Assembly (NCBI RefSeq): GCF_040448685.1
Contig: NZ_CP159290.1
Coordinates: 4,774,001 to 4,838,000 of the forward strand
Length of the DNA stretch: 64,000 nt
Direction of reading: 5' to 3'
From: Cellulosimicrobium sp. ES-005
GTDB lineage: Bacteria > Actinomycetota > Actinomycetes > Actinomycetales > Cellulomonadaceae
Shown here: one piece after another, positions 27,028 through 34,660 of the stretch
Layout: each line of letters opens with the position of its first letter
Position numbering within the stretch: position 1 is the stretch's first letter
Notes under the pieces: model-generated
What the model was told of the DNA's origin: nothing
Database searches by the model: none
What the model saw: the letters and a program-made list of their open reading frames with translations, nothing else
Position numbers and translations under genes: made by a program

Positions 27028-27455
27028 CCGTGCCCGCGATCGACACCACGTCCGACCTGGGCTCGCGCGCCGCGACCCGTCTCGCCGCCGAGCCGGTCCT
27101 GTGGTTCGTGACCGTCGACCCGCACGACGCCCCCCAGCCGACCCCCGTGTGGTTCGTGTGGGACGGTGCGGACGAGGTCGTGGTCAAGTCCCAGCCCCGC
27201 ACCGCGAAGCTGCGCAACGTCCGCGGGAACCACCGCGTCGCGGTGCACCTCAACAGCACCCGGTCGGGGGACGACGTCGTCGTCCTCACCGGCACCGCCG
27301 CGATCGACGACGCCGGCCTCTCACCCGACGAGCGCGTCGCGTACGACGCGAAGTACGGCGAGGGGATCCGCGGCCTCGGCATGACTCCCGACGGCTTCCA
27401 CGAGGACTACTCCGTCACCGTGCGCGTCCGTCTGGAGCGCCTCCGCGGCTACTGA
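27024..27455 (+). CDS. Rv3369-type F420-dependent reductase (TIGR03667-like)
   Basis: This 143-residue split beta-barrel protein belongs to the pyridoxamine-5'-phosphate-oxidase-like group that in actinobacteria binds F420. LAAEPVLWFVTVDPHDAPQPTPVWFVWDG and VVKSQPRTAKLRNVRGNHRVAVHLN resemble Rv3369. The substrate is unknown. An AGGAGGC Shine-Dalgarno sequence at 27016-27022 precedes GTG 27024; GTG 27030 is an alternative. It overlaps the CoA-binding gene by 4 nt. It is another F420-linked gene near the proposed importer. Confidence 0.82.
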   Translation: MTVPAIDTTSDLGSRAATRLAAEPVLWFVTVDPHDAPQPTPVWFVWDGADEVVVKSQPRTAKLRNVRGNHRVAVHLNSTRSGDDVVVLTGTAAIDDAGLSPDERVAYDAKYGEGIRGLGMTPDGFHEDYSVTVRVRLERLRGY

Positions 27456-27514
27456 GCGAGCACCGCGCCTCGGCCCGGCCGGTCAAGGTGAAGACACGAC
27501 CCGGAAGGCCGCGG

Positions 27515-28048
27515 TCAGCGGTCGAGGCGGGCGACCGCCAGCTCGAGCGCCGTGTCGAGCTCGTCCTTCGGGACGTGCACCTCGCCGATCGACATCGAGA
27601 AGGGAGGCTCGTCCAGTCCGAGGGCACGGGCCGCGGGCTCGAGGTCGAGGCCCGCGCCGTCCTCGGAGACCCCGGTCCTGACGTACACGGGCATGCCCGA
27701 CTCCTCGGGCAGCACGACCACGAGCACCGCGGCCAGCGCGTCCGGGTGCAGGTCGGGGCGTGGCGCGTCCTCGGCCGGCAGCAGGCTCACCCCGACACCC
27801 AGGTCGCACGCGCCCTCGCAGTTGCTCGAACCGGTGTACAGGCTCACCTCGACGGGGAGGTCCGCCTCGTCCAGCGCGTCCTGGACCCCGGGCAGGGCCC
27901 GTTCGACGTCCGCGTACGAGACGTTCGAGCTGTCGAACGGGGACCGCCCGTCGAGCACCGCGCAGCCGGAGAGAGACACGGCGCAGGCCACGGCGAGCCC
28001 GGCCGCGGCGAGCATCGGCGCACGACGGGGAACCAGCGAGAGACGCAC
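27515..28048 (-). CDS. Predicted lipoprotein, unknown function
   Basis: This 177-residue protein has an Arg-rich start, a hydrophobic core and the lipobox LSGC at Cys29, so it is probably lipid-anchored on the outer face of the membrane. The mature part is acidic with no named domain; a Cys-x5-type pair (CEGAC) could form a disulfide. The GTG at 28048 has TACCCT 6 nt upstream (plus-strand 28055-28060). It lies just downstream of the importer ATPase on the same strand, 26 nt from that stop, but has its own promoter. Confidence 0.75.
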   Translation of the reverse strand: MRLSLVPRRAPMLAAAGLAVACAVSLSGCAVLDGRSPFDSSNVSYADVERALPGVQDALDEADLPVEVSLYTGSSNCEGACDLGVGVSLLPAEDAPRPDLHPDALAAVLVVVLPEESGMPVYVRTGVSEDGAGLDLEPAARALGLDEPPFSMSIGEVHVPKDELDTALELAVARLDR

Positions 28049-28054
28049 CCGCCG

Positions 28055-28060
28055 AGGGTA
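28055..28060 (-). promoter_or_regulatory. -10 box for leaderless lipoprotein mRNA
   Basis: TACCCT on the minus strand lies 6 nt before the GTG at 28048, between the importer ATPase and the lipoprotein. Confidence 0.5.
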
Positions 28061-28074
28061 CGCGAGCGGGTCGT

Positions 28075-28974
28075 TCAGTCCCGCGGCGCGAACGTGAGGA
28101 CGGGTCGGCCCGTCCGGGGGTGGGTGAGCACCTCGCACCGCACGCCGTAGACCGGGTCGAGCACCTCGGGGACCAGGACCTCGCGCACGTCGCCCGCGGC
28201 GACGACCCGCCCGTCCGCCAGCACGACGACGTGGTCGCACGTCTGCGCCGCGAGGTTGAGGTCGTGGAGCGCGGCGAGGACGGTCACCCCGTCGTCGGCG
28301 AGGTCGCGCAGGACGCGCATCGTGTCGAGCTGCGCGGCGATGTCGAGGTGGTTGGTCGGCTCGTCGAGCAGGAGCAGCGCGGGCTCCTGCGCGAGCGCGC
28401 GCGCCAGGTGCACGCGCTGGCGCTCGCCGCCGGAGAGGGTCGCGACCTCCCGCTCGGCGAAGCCGGACATCCCGGCGCGGGCGAGCGCCGCGGCGGCCAC
28501 CTCCCGGTCGTGCGCGGAGTCGCCCGCCAGGAGCGATCGGTGGGGGATGCGGCCCAGCAGGACGGCGTCGAGCACGGAGAGCGGGAGGTCGGTCGTCGCG
28601 TCCTGCTCGACGAGCGCGAGCACGCGCGCGCGTCGCCGCCGCGGCATCGTGAGCAGGTCCGCGCCGTCGAAGCGCGCCCGCGCGGCGTCGTCGGGCCCCG
28701 TGGACGGGGCGCGCACCCCCGCGAGCACGCGCAGGAGGGTCGACTTGCCGGAGCCGTTGGGCCCGAGCAGCCCGCTCACCGCGCCGGCCGGAGCGGTGCA
28801 GTCGACGCCGTCGAGGATCAGGCGACCGTCGACGGACCAGGACACGCGTGTGGCGTCGAGCCCGTCCGTGCCGTCGCGACCGGACGGGCTGGTCCCGTCG
28901 CCGAGGCGGTCCGGCACGGCGTCGGCGCCGACCGGGGGAGCCGCGTGCGCCGTCGTGCGCGTCGTCCCGCTCAT
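28075..28974 (-). CDS. ABC importer ATPase, proposed F420-0 transporter
   Basis: This 299-residue nucleotide-binding subunit powers the FecCD-type permease encoded just before it. It has Walker A GPNGSGKST, Q-loop EQDATTDLP, signature LSGGERQRVHLARAL, Walker B LLLLDEPTNHLD and the H-switch ALHDLNLA. The first 40 or so residues are an Ala/Pro/Gly-rich extension before the domain. It overlaps the permease gene (ATGA). In general form it is a siderophore/cobalamin-type ATPase; the F420-0 assignment rests on the binding protein and the presence of cofE and F420 enzymes nearby, as proposed for such three-gene cassettes in actinobacteria (TIGR03873). Confidence 0.82.
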   Translation of the reverse strand: MSGTTRTTAHAAPPVGADAVPDRLGDGTSPSGRDGTDGLDATRVSWSVDGRLILDGVDCTAPAGAVSGLLGPNGSGKSTLLRVLAGVRAPSTGPDDAARARFDGADLLTMPRRRRARVLALVEQDATTDLPLSVLDAVLLGRIPHRSLLAGDSAHDREVAAAALARAGMSGFAEREVATLSGGERQRVHLARALAQEPALLLLDEPTNHLDIAAQLDTMRVLRDLADDGVTVLAALHDLNLAAQTCDHVVVLADGRVVAAGDVREVLVPEVLDPVYGVRCEVLTHPRTGRPVLTFAPRD

Positions 28975-30056
28975 GCGGCCTTCCTCCCTCGCCACAGGAG
29001 CAGCGCGAACACCGGCGCGCCGATCGCGGCCGTAACGATCCCGACAGGCAGCTCGCGAGGCGCGAACACCGTGCGCGCGAGCGTGTCCGCCCAGACGAGG
29101 AACGTCGCCCCGAACAGCGCGGAGAGCGGCAGGAGCAGCCGGTGCCGCGCGCCCGTGAGGAGCCGCACGGCGTGCGGCAGGATCAGGCCGACGAACCCGA
29201 TGGACCCCGACTGGGAGACGAGCGCCCCGGTGAGCAGCGCGACGCCCACGAGCAGCGTCCAGCGCACGCGCGCGACGTCGACCCCGAGCGTGGACGCGGC
29301 GGTGTCGCCGAACGTGAAGGCGTCCAGCACGGAACCGGTCGACGCGAGCAGGGTCCCGAGCACGAGGGTCGCGCCGCCCGCGACCGCGACGGAGGTCCAC
29401 GTCGCTCCGGCGACGGACCCCATGAGCCACGAGAGGATCTCGCGGTAGGAGTCGCCGGTCGCGGACCAGAAGATGACGAAGCTCGTCGCGGCCGCCGCGA
29501 GCTGGCTCACCGCGAGGCCCGCGAGCACGGTCCGCGTCGGCGTGAGCGCGCCGAGCGCGCCGGCGAGGCCGAGCGCCGCGACGAGCGCGAGCACGGCGCC
29601 CCCGAACGCCGCGACCGGCAGGAGCACGGTCAACCCGGCGACGAGCACGAGCACCGCGCCGAGCGACGCTCCCGAGGACAGCCCGAGGAGGTACGGGTCC
29701 GCGAGGGGGTTGCGCGTGAGCGACTGCATGACGACGCCGCACACGGCGAGACCCGCGCCCACGGCCGCCGCGGTGAGCACGCGGGGGAGGCGAAGCTGCC
29801 ACACCATGCCGTCCTGGAGGGCCCCGAGCGGCTCGAGGCCGAGCAGCCCGCCGAGCCCGAGGTGCGTCGCGACGGAGCGCCACACGTCCCCGACCGCGAG
29901 GTCCGCCGGGCCGATCGTCACCGTGACGAGCACCGTCACGACGAGGGCGCCGACGCCGACCGGCACCCACCAGCCCGCGCCCCGGCGCGCGCCGGTCCCC
30001 GCGCCGTCCCGTCGGGCGGGCGGCGCGGGGGCGGGCCGGGTGCGCAGCGTGGTCAC
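28971..30056 (-). CDS. ABC importer permease (FecCD family), proposed F420-0 transporter
   Basis: This 361-residue membrane protein has about ten helices and the BtuC/FecCD landmarks: RLPRVLTAAAVGAGLAVCGVVMQSLTRNPLADPYLLGLSSGASLGAV, GSIGFVGLILPHAVRLLTGARHR and RELPVGIVTAAIGAPVFALLL. It starts at GTG 30056, overlapping the binding-protein stop, and its own stop overlaps the ATPase start, so the three are translated as a unit. It would carry the ligand released by the lipoprotein across the membrane. Substrate choice (F420-0 or Fo versus an iron chelate) cannot be told from the permease alone. Confidence 0.85.
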   Translation of the reverse strand: MTTLRTRPAPAPPARRDGAGTGARRGAGWWVPVGVGALVVTVLVTVTIGPADLAVGDVWRSVATHLGLGGLLGLEPLGALQDGMVWQLRLPRVLTAAAVGAGLAVCGVVMQSLTRNPLADPYLLGLSSGASLGAVLVLVAGLTVLLPVAAFGGAVLALVAALGLAGALGALTPTRTVLAGLAVSQLAAAATSFVIFWSATGDSYREILSWLMGSVAGATWTSVAVAGGATLVLGTLLASTGSVLDAFTFGDTAASTLGVDVARVRWTLLVGVALLTGALVSQSGSIGFVGLILPHAVRLLTGARHRLLLPLSALFGATFLVWADTLARTVFAPRELPVGIVTAAIGAPVFALLLWRGRKAA

Positions 30057-31108
30057 AGGCCGAGCGCCTCCAGCTGTGCCGCGAGGTCCACGACGGCGTC
30101 GACGTTGCGCACGCCGGCCTCGGTCGCCGGGAACGGGACCGTCAGGTAGCGGCCCTCGCGCACGGCCGCCATCTCGGCCGTCGCCGGGTTGGACTCGAGC
30201 CGCTCGATCTTCGCCTCGGCGGTGTTCCACGCCGCGTCGACCAGGACGAGGACGTCGGGGTCGGCGGCGATCGCCTCCTCCCACGCGAACGCGGTCCAGG
30301 TGTCGTGCACGTCGCCCGCGACGTTCTCCAGGCCGACGGCGTCCATGATCATCTGCGGCGCGCCGATGCCTGCGCCGACGTACGGGATGTCGTCGCCGGA
30401 CGAGTACCACAGGGCCGTGAGCCCGCGCTCGTCCCGGGCGACGCCGTCGAGCGTCGCGCGCTGCTCCGCGACGAGGTCGGCGGCCGCGTCCTGCGCGTCG
30501 AAGATCGTGCCGACCTCGGTGATCTCGGCGAAAACGTCGTCGAACGTCAGCGGGTCGGGCATGTACTCGGGCGCCTTGCACGCGGCGGGGGAGACGTAGG
30601 TCGCGACGCCGAGCTGCGCGAGCGTCTCGCGGTCGCCTGCGCCCTCCGCCGTGAGGTTGGACTCCCAGCCCGCGTAGACGAGGTCGGGCTCGGTCTCCAG
30701 GACCGCCTCCGCACCGGGCACCTTGTCCGAGAGCGGCTCGGCGACGGCGGGGACGTCCGCCGCGGCGTCGGCGAGCGACTCGGGGACCGGGCCGTCGGCG
30801 AACGCGCTCGCGACGATCCGGTCGCCCAGCCCGAGCGCGAGCAGCATCTCCGTCGTGCTCGACTTGATCGTCACCACGCGCTCCGGCGCCGCGTCGAACG
30901 TCACCTCGAACCCGCAGTCGTCGAGCGTGAGGGGGTAGGTGGTCGCCCTCGCGTCGCCCGACGGCGTGGCGTCGACGCCCGCGGTCGGCTCGTCGCCAGG
31001 TGCGGTGCCCGACGAGCAGGCGGCGAGCAGCAGGGCGAGCGTGGCGGTCGGGAGCACGAGGACGGCGCGGCGGACGGGCTGGCGGTGCACGGTGCGGGAC
31101 GAGGGCAC
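30053..31108 (-). CDS. Binding lipoprotein of proposed F420-0 ABC importer
   Basis: This 351-residue lipoprotein (lipobox LAAC, Cys31) has the two-lobed TroA/BtuF-type fold. Its N-terminal segment FDAAPERVVTIKSSTTEML, followed by the acidic AGWESNLTAEGAGDRETLAQLGV, resembles the clade described as the proposed F420-0 binding protein (TIGR03868) more than ordinary siderophore proteins; this is from memory of the family. The gene leads the three-gene operon. GTG 31108 is the start. About 180 nt separate it from a TAGGCT -10 box at 31298-31303, and this leader contains a strong hairpin. Neighbouring F420 genes support the assignment; an iron-siderophore ligand is the main alternative. Confidence 0.72.
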   Translation of the reverse strand: MPSSRTVHRQPVRRAVLVLPTATLALLLAACSSGTAPGDEPTAGVDATPSGDARATTYPLTLDDCGFEVTFDAAPERVVTIKSSTTEMLLALGLGDRIVASAFADGPVPESLADAAADVPAVAEPLSDKVPGAEAVLETEPDLVYAGWESNLTAEGAGDRETLAQLGVATYVSPAACKAPEYMPDPLTFDDVFAEITEVGTIFDAQDAAADLVAEQRATLDGVARDERGLTALWYSSGDDIPYVGAGIGAPQMIMDAVGLENVAGDVHDTWTAFAWEEAIAADPDVLVLVDAAWNTAEAKIERLESNPATAEMAAVREGRYLTVPFPATEAGVRNVDAVVDLAAQLEALGL

Positions 31109-31187
31109 GGGCGAGGTCTCCGGGGGGGTCGGGTGCGGCGCGGCGAACCCTCGACGGGCACGCCGCTGCGGCGGTGCGTTCTCGATG

Positions 31188-31209
31188 CCGGCCGGCGAGA
31201 GCCGGCCGG
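31188..31209 (-). other. Hairpin in leader of F420-0 importer mRNA
   Basis: CCGGCCGGC (31188-31196) pairs perfectly with 31201-31209 around a 4-nt loop. It lies about 80 nt before the binding-protein start inside the long 5' leader. No known riboswitch consensus (for example cobalamin) was found. Confidence 0.5.
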
Positions 31210-31297
31210 GACCGACGCGTCATCTCGCGTCGCGCGGACCCGCGGCACAGATCCGTGCCGCCCGGACGGGCCAGTACGGGGCCCGTGGTCCTCCGCC

Positions 31298-31303
31298 AGC
31301 CTA
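31298..31303 (-). promoter_or_regulatory. -10 box of F420-0 importer operon
   Basis: TAGGCT on the minus strand would start transcription near 31291 and leave a leader of about 180 nt. The SDR gene starts on the other strand 37 nt away, so the region is a divergent promoter. Confidence 0.4.
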
Positions 31304-31339
31304 GTCCCTCCGGCGGTCCGTCGTGGCAGAGTGTCCGTC

Positions 31340-32155
31340 GTGACGGAGCCATCGAACCTGCCTGCCCAGAGCCCCTCGACCGCACCGCTGCGCGCGGTGG
31401 TGACCGGCGCGTCGTCGGGCATCGGCGAGGCGTGCGTGCGGTTCCTGCGCGCCCGCGGCTGGGACGTCGTCGCGTTCGCGCGGCGCGCGGACCGGCTCAC
31501 GGAGGTCGCGGAGCGCACGGGCGCCCACCCGGTCGTCGGCGACGTCACGTCCGACGACGACGTCGCGCGCCTCGTCGCGGAGGCGGGCGCGCGCGGGCCG
31601 GTGCACGCGCTGCTCAACATCGCCGGGTTCGGGCTCGGCGTCGACCACGTGGACGAGGCGAAGATCGACGAGTGGCGCGCGATGTACGAGACGAACGTGC
31701 TCGGCACCGTGCGCGTGACGAAGGCGTTCCTGCCTCTCCTGCGCGCGTCGCGCCGGGGCGACATCGTGCTCATGACGTCGACCGCCGGCCACGACACGTA
31801 CGTCGGCGGGTCCGGCTACGTCGCGTCCAAGCACGCGCTGCTCGGTGTCGCCAAGACGCTCCGCCTGGAGCTGGTCGGCGAGCCGATCCGCGTCATCGAG
31901 ATCGCGCCCGGCCTCGTGCACACGCCGGAGTTCTCGCTCAACCGCTACCACGGGGACCAGGCCGGCGCCGACGCCGTGTACGCCGGGGTCGTGGACCCGC
32001 TCACCGCCGACGACGTCGCCGACGTCGTGACCTTCGCCGTCACGCGCCCGCACCACGTCAACATCGACTCGCTGGTCCTGCGCCCCGTCGCCCAGGCGTC
32101 GACGTACTCCCTGTGGCGCGCCCCGCTCGTCCCCAAGGGCGTCGAGACCGCCTGA
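31340..32155 (+). CDS. Short-chain dehydrogenase/reductase
   Basis: This 271-residue classical SDR has the cofactor motif TGASSGIGE (about 22-30), an NIAG-type motif (LLNIAGFG), catalytic Ser in MTSTAGH and YVASK with the Tyr-x3-Lys pair, then PGLVHTPEF. It is probably NADP-linked, as Arg residues follow the first beta strand (FARRADRL). Its substrate is unknown. GTG 31340 is chosen; GTG 31331 is in frame and possible. It is divergent from the importer operon. Confidence 0.88.
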   Translation: MTEPSNLPAQSPSTAPLRAVVTGASSGIGEACVRFLRARGWDVVAFARRADRLTEVAERTGAHPVVGDVTSDDDVARLVAEAGARGPVHALLNIAGFGLGVDHVDEAKIDEWRAMYETNVLGTVRVTKAFLPLLRASRRGDIVLMTSTAGHDTYVGGSGYVASKHALLGVAKTLRLELVGEPIRVIEIAPGLVHTPEFSLNRYHGDQAGADAVYAGVVDPLTADDVADVVTFAVTRPHHVNIDSLVLRPVAQASTYSLWRAPLVPKGVETA

Positions 32156-32242
32156 GCGACGACCCGCGGAGACGGCGCAGGGCCGAGGCCGTAGCGCGGA
32201 GCCCGTGACGGGCGTTCACTGGGAGCGACAGGAGGTCGGCGG

Positions 32243-33829
32243 ATGGGCGGCGGTCGGAACGGTCGGGCGGGAGCGTGGGCCGCGCTCGCGGGGGTCGTGT
32301 GCGCGGCCGTCGGGTTCGCGGTCGTCGAGCTCGTCGCGGCGCTCGTCGGGCCGGGGTCGAGCCCGCTCTTCGCCGCGGGCGCCGGGGTGGTCGACGCCGT
32401 CCCCGGGCCGGTCAAGGACTGGGCGGTCGCGACGTTCGGGACCGCCGACAAGGCGGTGCTGCTCGGCGGCATGGCGGTCGTCCTCGCCGCGGGCGCGGCG
32501 CTCGCGGGCTGGCTCGAGCTGCGCCGCCCGCCGTGGGGGTCCGTGCTGCTGGGCGCCGTCGGCGCCGTCGGAGCCGTCGTGGCCGCGGCCCGGCCGGGCG
32601 CGAGCGTCGCGTGGGCGCTGCCGTCGCTCGTCGGGGTCGGGGTCGCGGTCCTGCTGCTCCGGGCGTCCCTCGCGCCGCTGCGCGGCCCGTCGGACGCGGG
32701 GCTCCTCGCCGAGAGCGTCGCCGACGACGGCCGGGCGGTCACCGGGGTCCGTGGCCCGATGGACCGGCGCCGCTTCCTCCTCGTCACCGGCCTCGCCGCC
32801 GCGGCGGGCGTCGTCGCGCTCGCGACGTCCCGGGCGGTGTCGGCCGGGTCGCGCGCCGTCACGGCCGCGCGCGAGGCGCTGCGGCTGCCCTCCCCGGCGA
32901 CGCCCGCCCCGGCCGTCCCCGCCGGGGCGGACCTGCGGGTGCCAGGCCTCGCGCCGTACGTGACGCCCAACGGCGACTTCTACCGGATCGACACCGCGCT
33001 GCGCGTGCCCCAGGTCGACCCCACCTCGTGGACGCTGCGCGTGACCGGTCTCGTCGACGAGCCGTTCGAGCTCACGCTCGACGATCTGCTCGCGCTCCCG
33101 CTCACGGAGCACCACGTGACGCTCACGTGCGTGTCGAACGAGGTCGGCGGCGACCTCGTCGGCAACGCGCGGTGGCTCGGCTACCCCGTGCGCGAGCTGC
33201 TCGCGCGCGCCGGGGTGCGCGACGGCGCCGACATGGTCCTGTCCACGAGCGCCGACGGCTGGACCGCGAGCACCCCGCTCGACGTGCTCACCGACCCCGA
33301 CCGCGCGTGCCTGCTCGCCGTCGGGATGAACGGCGAGCCGCTGCCCGCGGAGCACGGGTTCCCCGCGCGGCTCGTCGTCCCGGGGCTCTACGGCTACGTG
33401 TCCGCGACCAAGTGGGTCACCGAGCTCAAGGTCACGACGTTCGCCGACGACGTCGCGTACTGGTCCACGCGCGGCTGGTCCGAGCGCGGCCCGATCAAGC
33501 TCGCGTCGCGCGTCGACACGCCGCGCGCGGGGGCGCCGGTCCCGGCGGGCGTCGTGACCGTCGCGGGCGTCGCGTGGGCGCAGCACACGGGGATCGCGGG
33601 CGTGGAGGTCCGGGTCGACGACGGCACGTGGCGCACCGCGACGCTCGCCGAGACGGTGGGCCCCGACACGTGGCGGCAGTGGTCGTACGCGTGGGACGCC
33701 ACGCCGGGCGAGCACCGCCTGACGGTCCGCGCGACCGACGCCGACGGCCGGACGCAGACCGCCGACGTCGCCCCGCCCGCGCCCGACGGCGCGTCGGGGT
33801 GGCACGAGGTCACGGTCCGCGTCGACTGA
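32243..33829 (+). CDS. Membrane-anchored molybdopterin oxidoreductase (sulfite-oxidase fold)
   Basis: This 528-residue protein has an N-terminal part with about four or five membrane helices (20-155), then a twin-arginine-type segment MDRRRFLLVTG (173-183) followed by a hydrophobic stretch, and an outer domain with the sulfite-oxidase molybdopterin fold. The molybdenum ligand is Cys296 in TLTCVSNEVGG. A C-terminal Mo-co dimer/Ig-like domain (about 430-528) ends it. YedY-like members reduce methionine sulfoxide or sulfoxides; the substrate here is unknown. The ATG at 32243 has AGGAGG upstream. It ends 65 nt before a small cysteine-ending ORF. Confidence 0.85.
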   Translation: MGGGRNGRAGAWAALAGVVCAAVGFAVVELVAALVGPGSSPLFAAGAGVVDAVPGPVKDWAVATFGTADKAVLLGGMAVVLAAGAALAGWLELRRPPWGSVLLGAVGAVGAVVAAARPGASVAWALPSLVGVGVAVLLLRASLAPLRGPSDAGLLAESVADDGRAVTGVRGPMDRRRFLLVTGLAAAAGVVALATSRAVSAGSRAVTAAREALRLPSPATPAPAVPAGADLRVPGLAPYVTPNGDFYRIDTALRVPQVDPTSWTLRVTGLVDEPFELTLDDLLALPLTEHHVTLTCVSNEVGGDLVGNARWLGYPVRELLARAGVRDGADMVLSTSADGWTASTPLDVLTDPDRACLLAVGMNGEPLPAEHGFPARLVVPGLYGYVSATKWVTELKVTTFADDVAYWSTRGWSERGPIKLASRVDTPRAGAPVPAGVVTVAGVAWAQHTGIAGVEVRVDDGTWRTATLAETVGPDTWRQWSYAWDATPGEHRLTVRATDADGRTQTADVAPPAPDGASGWHEVTVRVD

Positions 33830-33859
33830 CGGGACCGCGTCCGGCCCGTGGACGCGGGG

Positions 33860-33888
33860 TTGTCCGCCCGGGTCCGCCCTGGCACCAT
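33860..33888 (+). promoter_or_regulatory. Promoter of Cys-Cys small ORF
   Basis: TTGTCC (33860-33865), a 17-nt spacer and CACCAT (33883-33888) lie 6 nt before the GTG at 33895. This is a good sigma-70-type promoter for a leaderless small ORF. Confidence 0.55.
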
Positions 33889-33894
33889 GTCCGC

Positions 33895-33969
33895 GTGACC
33901 TCCCCGCGCCCCACGAGCCGCACGCTCGTCGACGCGCGCCCGCAGGTCTCCTCCGCCACCTGTTGTTGA
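33895..33969 (+). CDS. 24-residue small ORF ending Cys-Cys, possible leader peptide
   Basis: This short frame starts at GTG and ends ...VSSATCC before TGA. A promoter with a 17-nt spacer places the start codon at or next to the transcription start, so it would be a leaderless peptide gene. Actinobacterial cysteine-responsive leader peptides end in runs of Cys codons and attenuate downstream genes when Cys-tRNA is scarce; here two TGT codons stand directly before the stop. The codons are TGT, rare beside TGC in this GC-rich genome. After the stop, an 8-bp hairpin (33972-33979 with 34006-34013) follows. The target would be the 34150 gene or ileS; no sulfur gene is downstream, which weakens the case. 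Confidence 0.5.
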   Translation: MTSPRPTSRTLVDARPQVSSATCC

Positions 33970-34149
33970 GGGCTCGCGGCGCCCTGCGCAGCCTCGACCT
34001 GGTGTCCGCGAGCAGCTTCCCGCCCCTCCCTCCTGACGAAGGGGCGTGACGGTCGCCGGTCTCGTGCCACGGGCTCATCGATGAGTCCCGCGCGACGCCC
34101 GGGTCTGCACCTCCGGACGCCCGCCGAGCACAGGACGCGAGACCACACC

Positions 34150-34416
34150 ATGTACGTTCCCCGGAGCTTTCCCCGCTACCGCCCGACGACGTCGCTCGCC
34201 GCGCCGTCGCGCGAGCCCGCCCGCCCGCCCGCCGCGACGACCGCCGTCGGGCACGACGCCCGCCCGCCGCTCACGCTCGAGTGGCTCGTCGCGCGGGACA
34301 TCGACGCCTACACCGCGCGCCGCCGCGCGGCGGCTACCATGGACGCACAGGCGTCGACCCGGCCATCACCGGCGAGCCTCCGGAAGAACGGGACCCGCGC
34401 CGTCGGGCAGGCCTGA
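34150..34416 (+). CDS. Small hypothetical protein, 88 residues
   Basis: I do not recognise this protein. It starts [19 protein letters not shown], has a Pro/Ala-rich middle and then [19 protein letters not shown], a plausible amphipathic helix. The third codon positions are strongly GC up to about 34335. The last 26 residues fall inside the start of the ileS T-box RNA, including its -10 box, and look less protein-like, so the gene may be real with a 3' end that also serves regulation, or the frame may be chance. The ATG has only a weak Shine-Dalgarno sequence. It lies downstream of the cysteine-ending small ORF. Confidence 0.4.
   Translation: MYVPRSFPRYRPTTSLAAPSREPARPPAATTAVGHDARPPLTLEWLVARDIDAYTARRRAAATMDAQASTRPSPASLRKNGTRAVGQA
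34335..34340 (+). promoter_or_regulatory. -10 box of ileS T-box transcript
   Basis: TACCAT lies just before the T-box stem I; transcription would begin near 34347, leaving a leader of about 310 nt before ileS. Confidence 0.5.
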
Positions 34417-34655
34417 CGGCCCCGCGGCCAGGTCCTCACTAGACCCGGACGGGTGGGCCCGTCACAGCCTGCGACGAGCGGTCGGCGACCGCCCGCCGCG
34501 CCCGACGACGTCGGGCGCGGGGGACGACGCCGGCAAGCGAGGTGGTACCGCGGCGAGCCCGCCCCTGGGTGGGGGAGTCGTCCTCGCAGGAGAGCACGAC
34601 CGACCCGTACCACCACGGCGGACACCCCGCCGGCCGCTACCCTCCGGAGTCCTCG
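34347..34655 (+). promoter_or_regulatory. T-box riboswitch of ileS
   Basis: The leader has the T-box core GAGGTGGTACCGCGG (34539-34553), including the TGGT that pairs with the tRNA acceptor end. In stem I an ATC isoleucine specifier codon (34365-34367) is followed by CCGGAAGAACGGGACC, as in actinobacterial ileS T-boxes. GGTGGTAC (34541-34548) is exactly complementary to GTACCACC (34607-34614) just before the ileS ribosome-binding region, which fits the translational type: uncharged tRNA-Ile would free the Shine-Dalgarno sequence. The exact ends are approximate. Confidence 0.88.
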
Positions 34656-34660
34656 AGACC

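Noticed and set aside
28075-31108. Iron-siderophore importer
   Set aside because: Possible, but the binding protein's N-terminal pattern and the F420 gene context favour F420-0; no siderophore synthesis or Fur-like site was seen. Retained as an alternative.
31109-31290. Cobalamin riboswitch before the importer
   Set aside because: The conserved B12-box and core motifs are absent.
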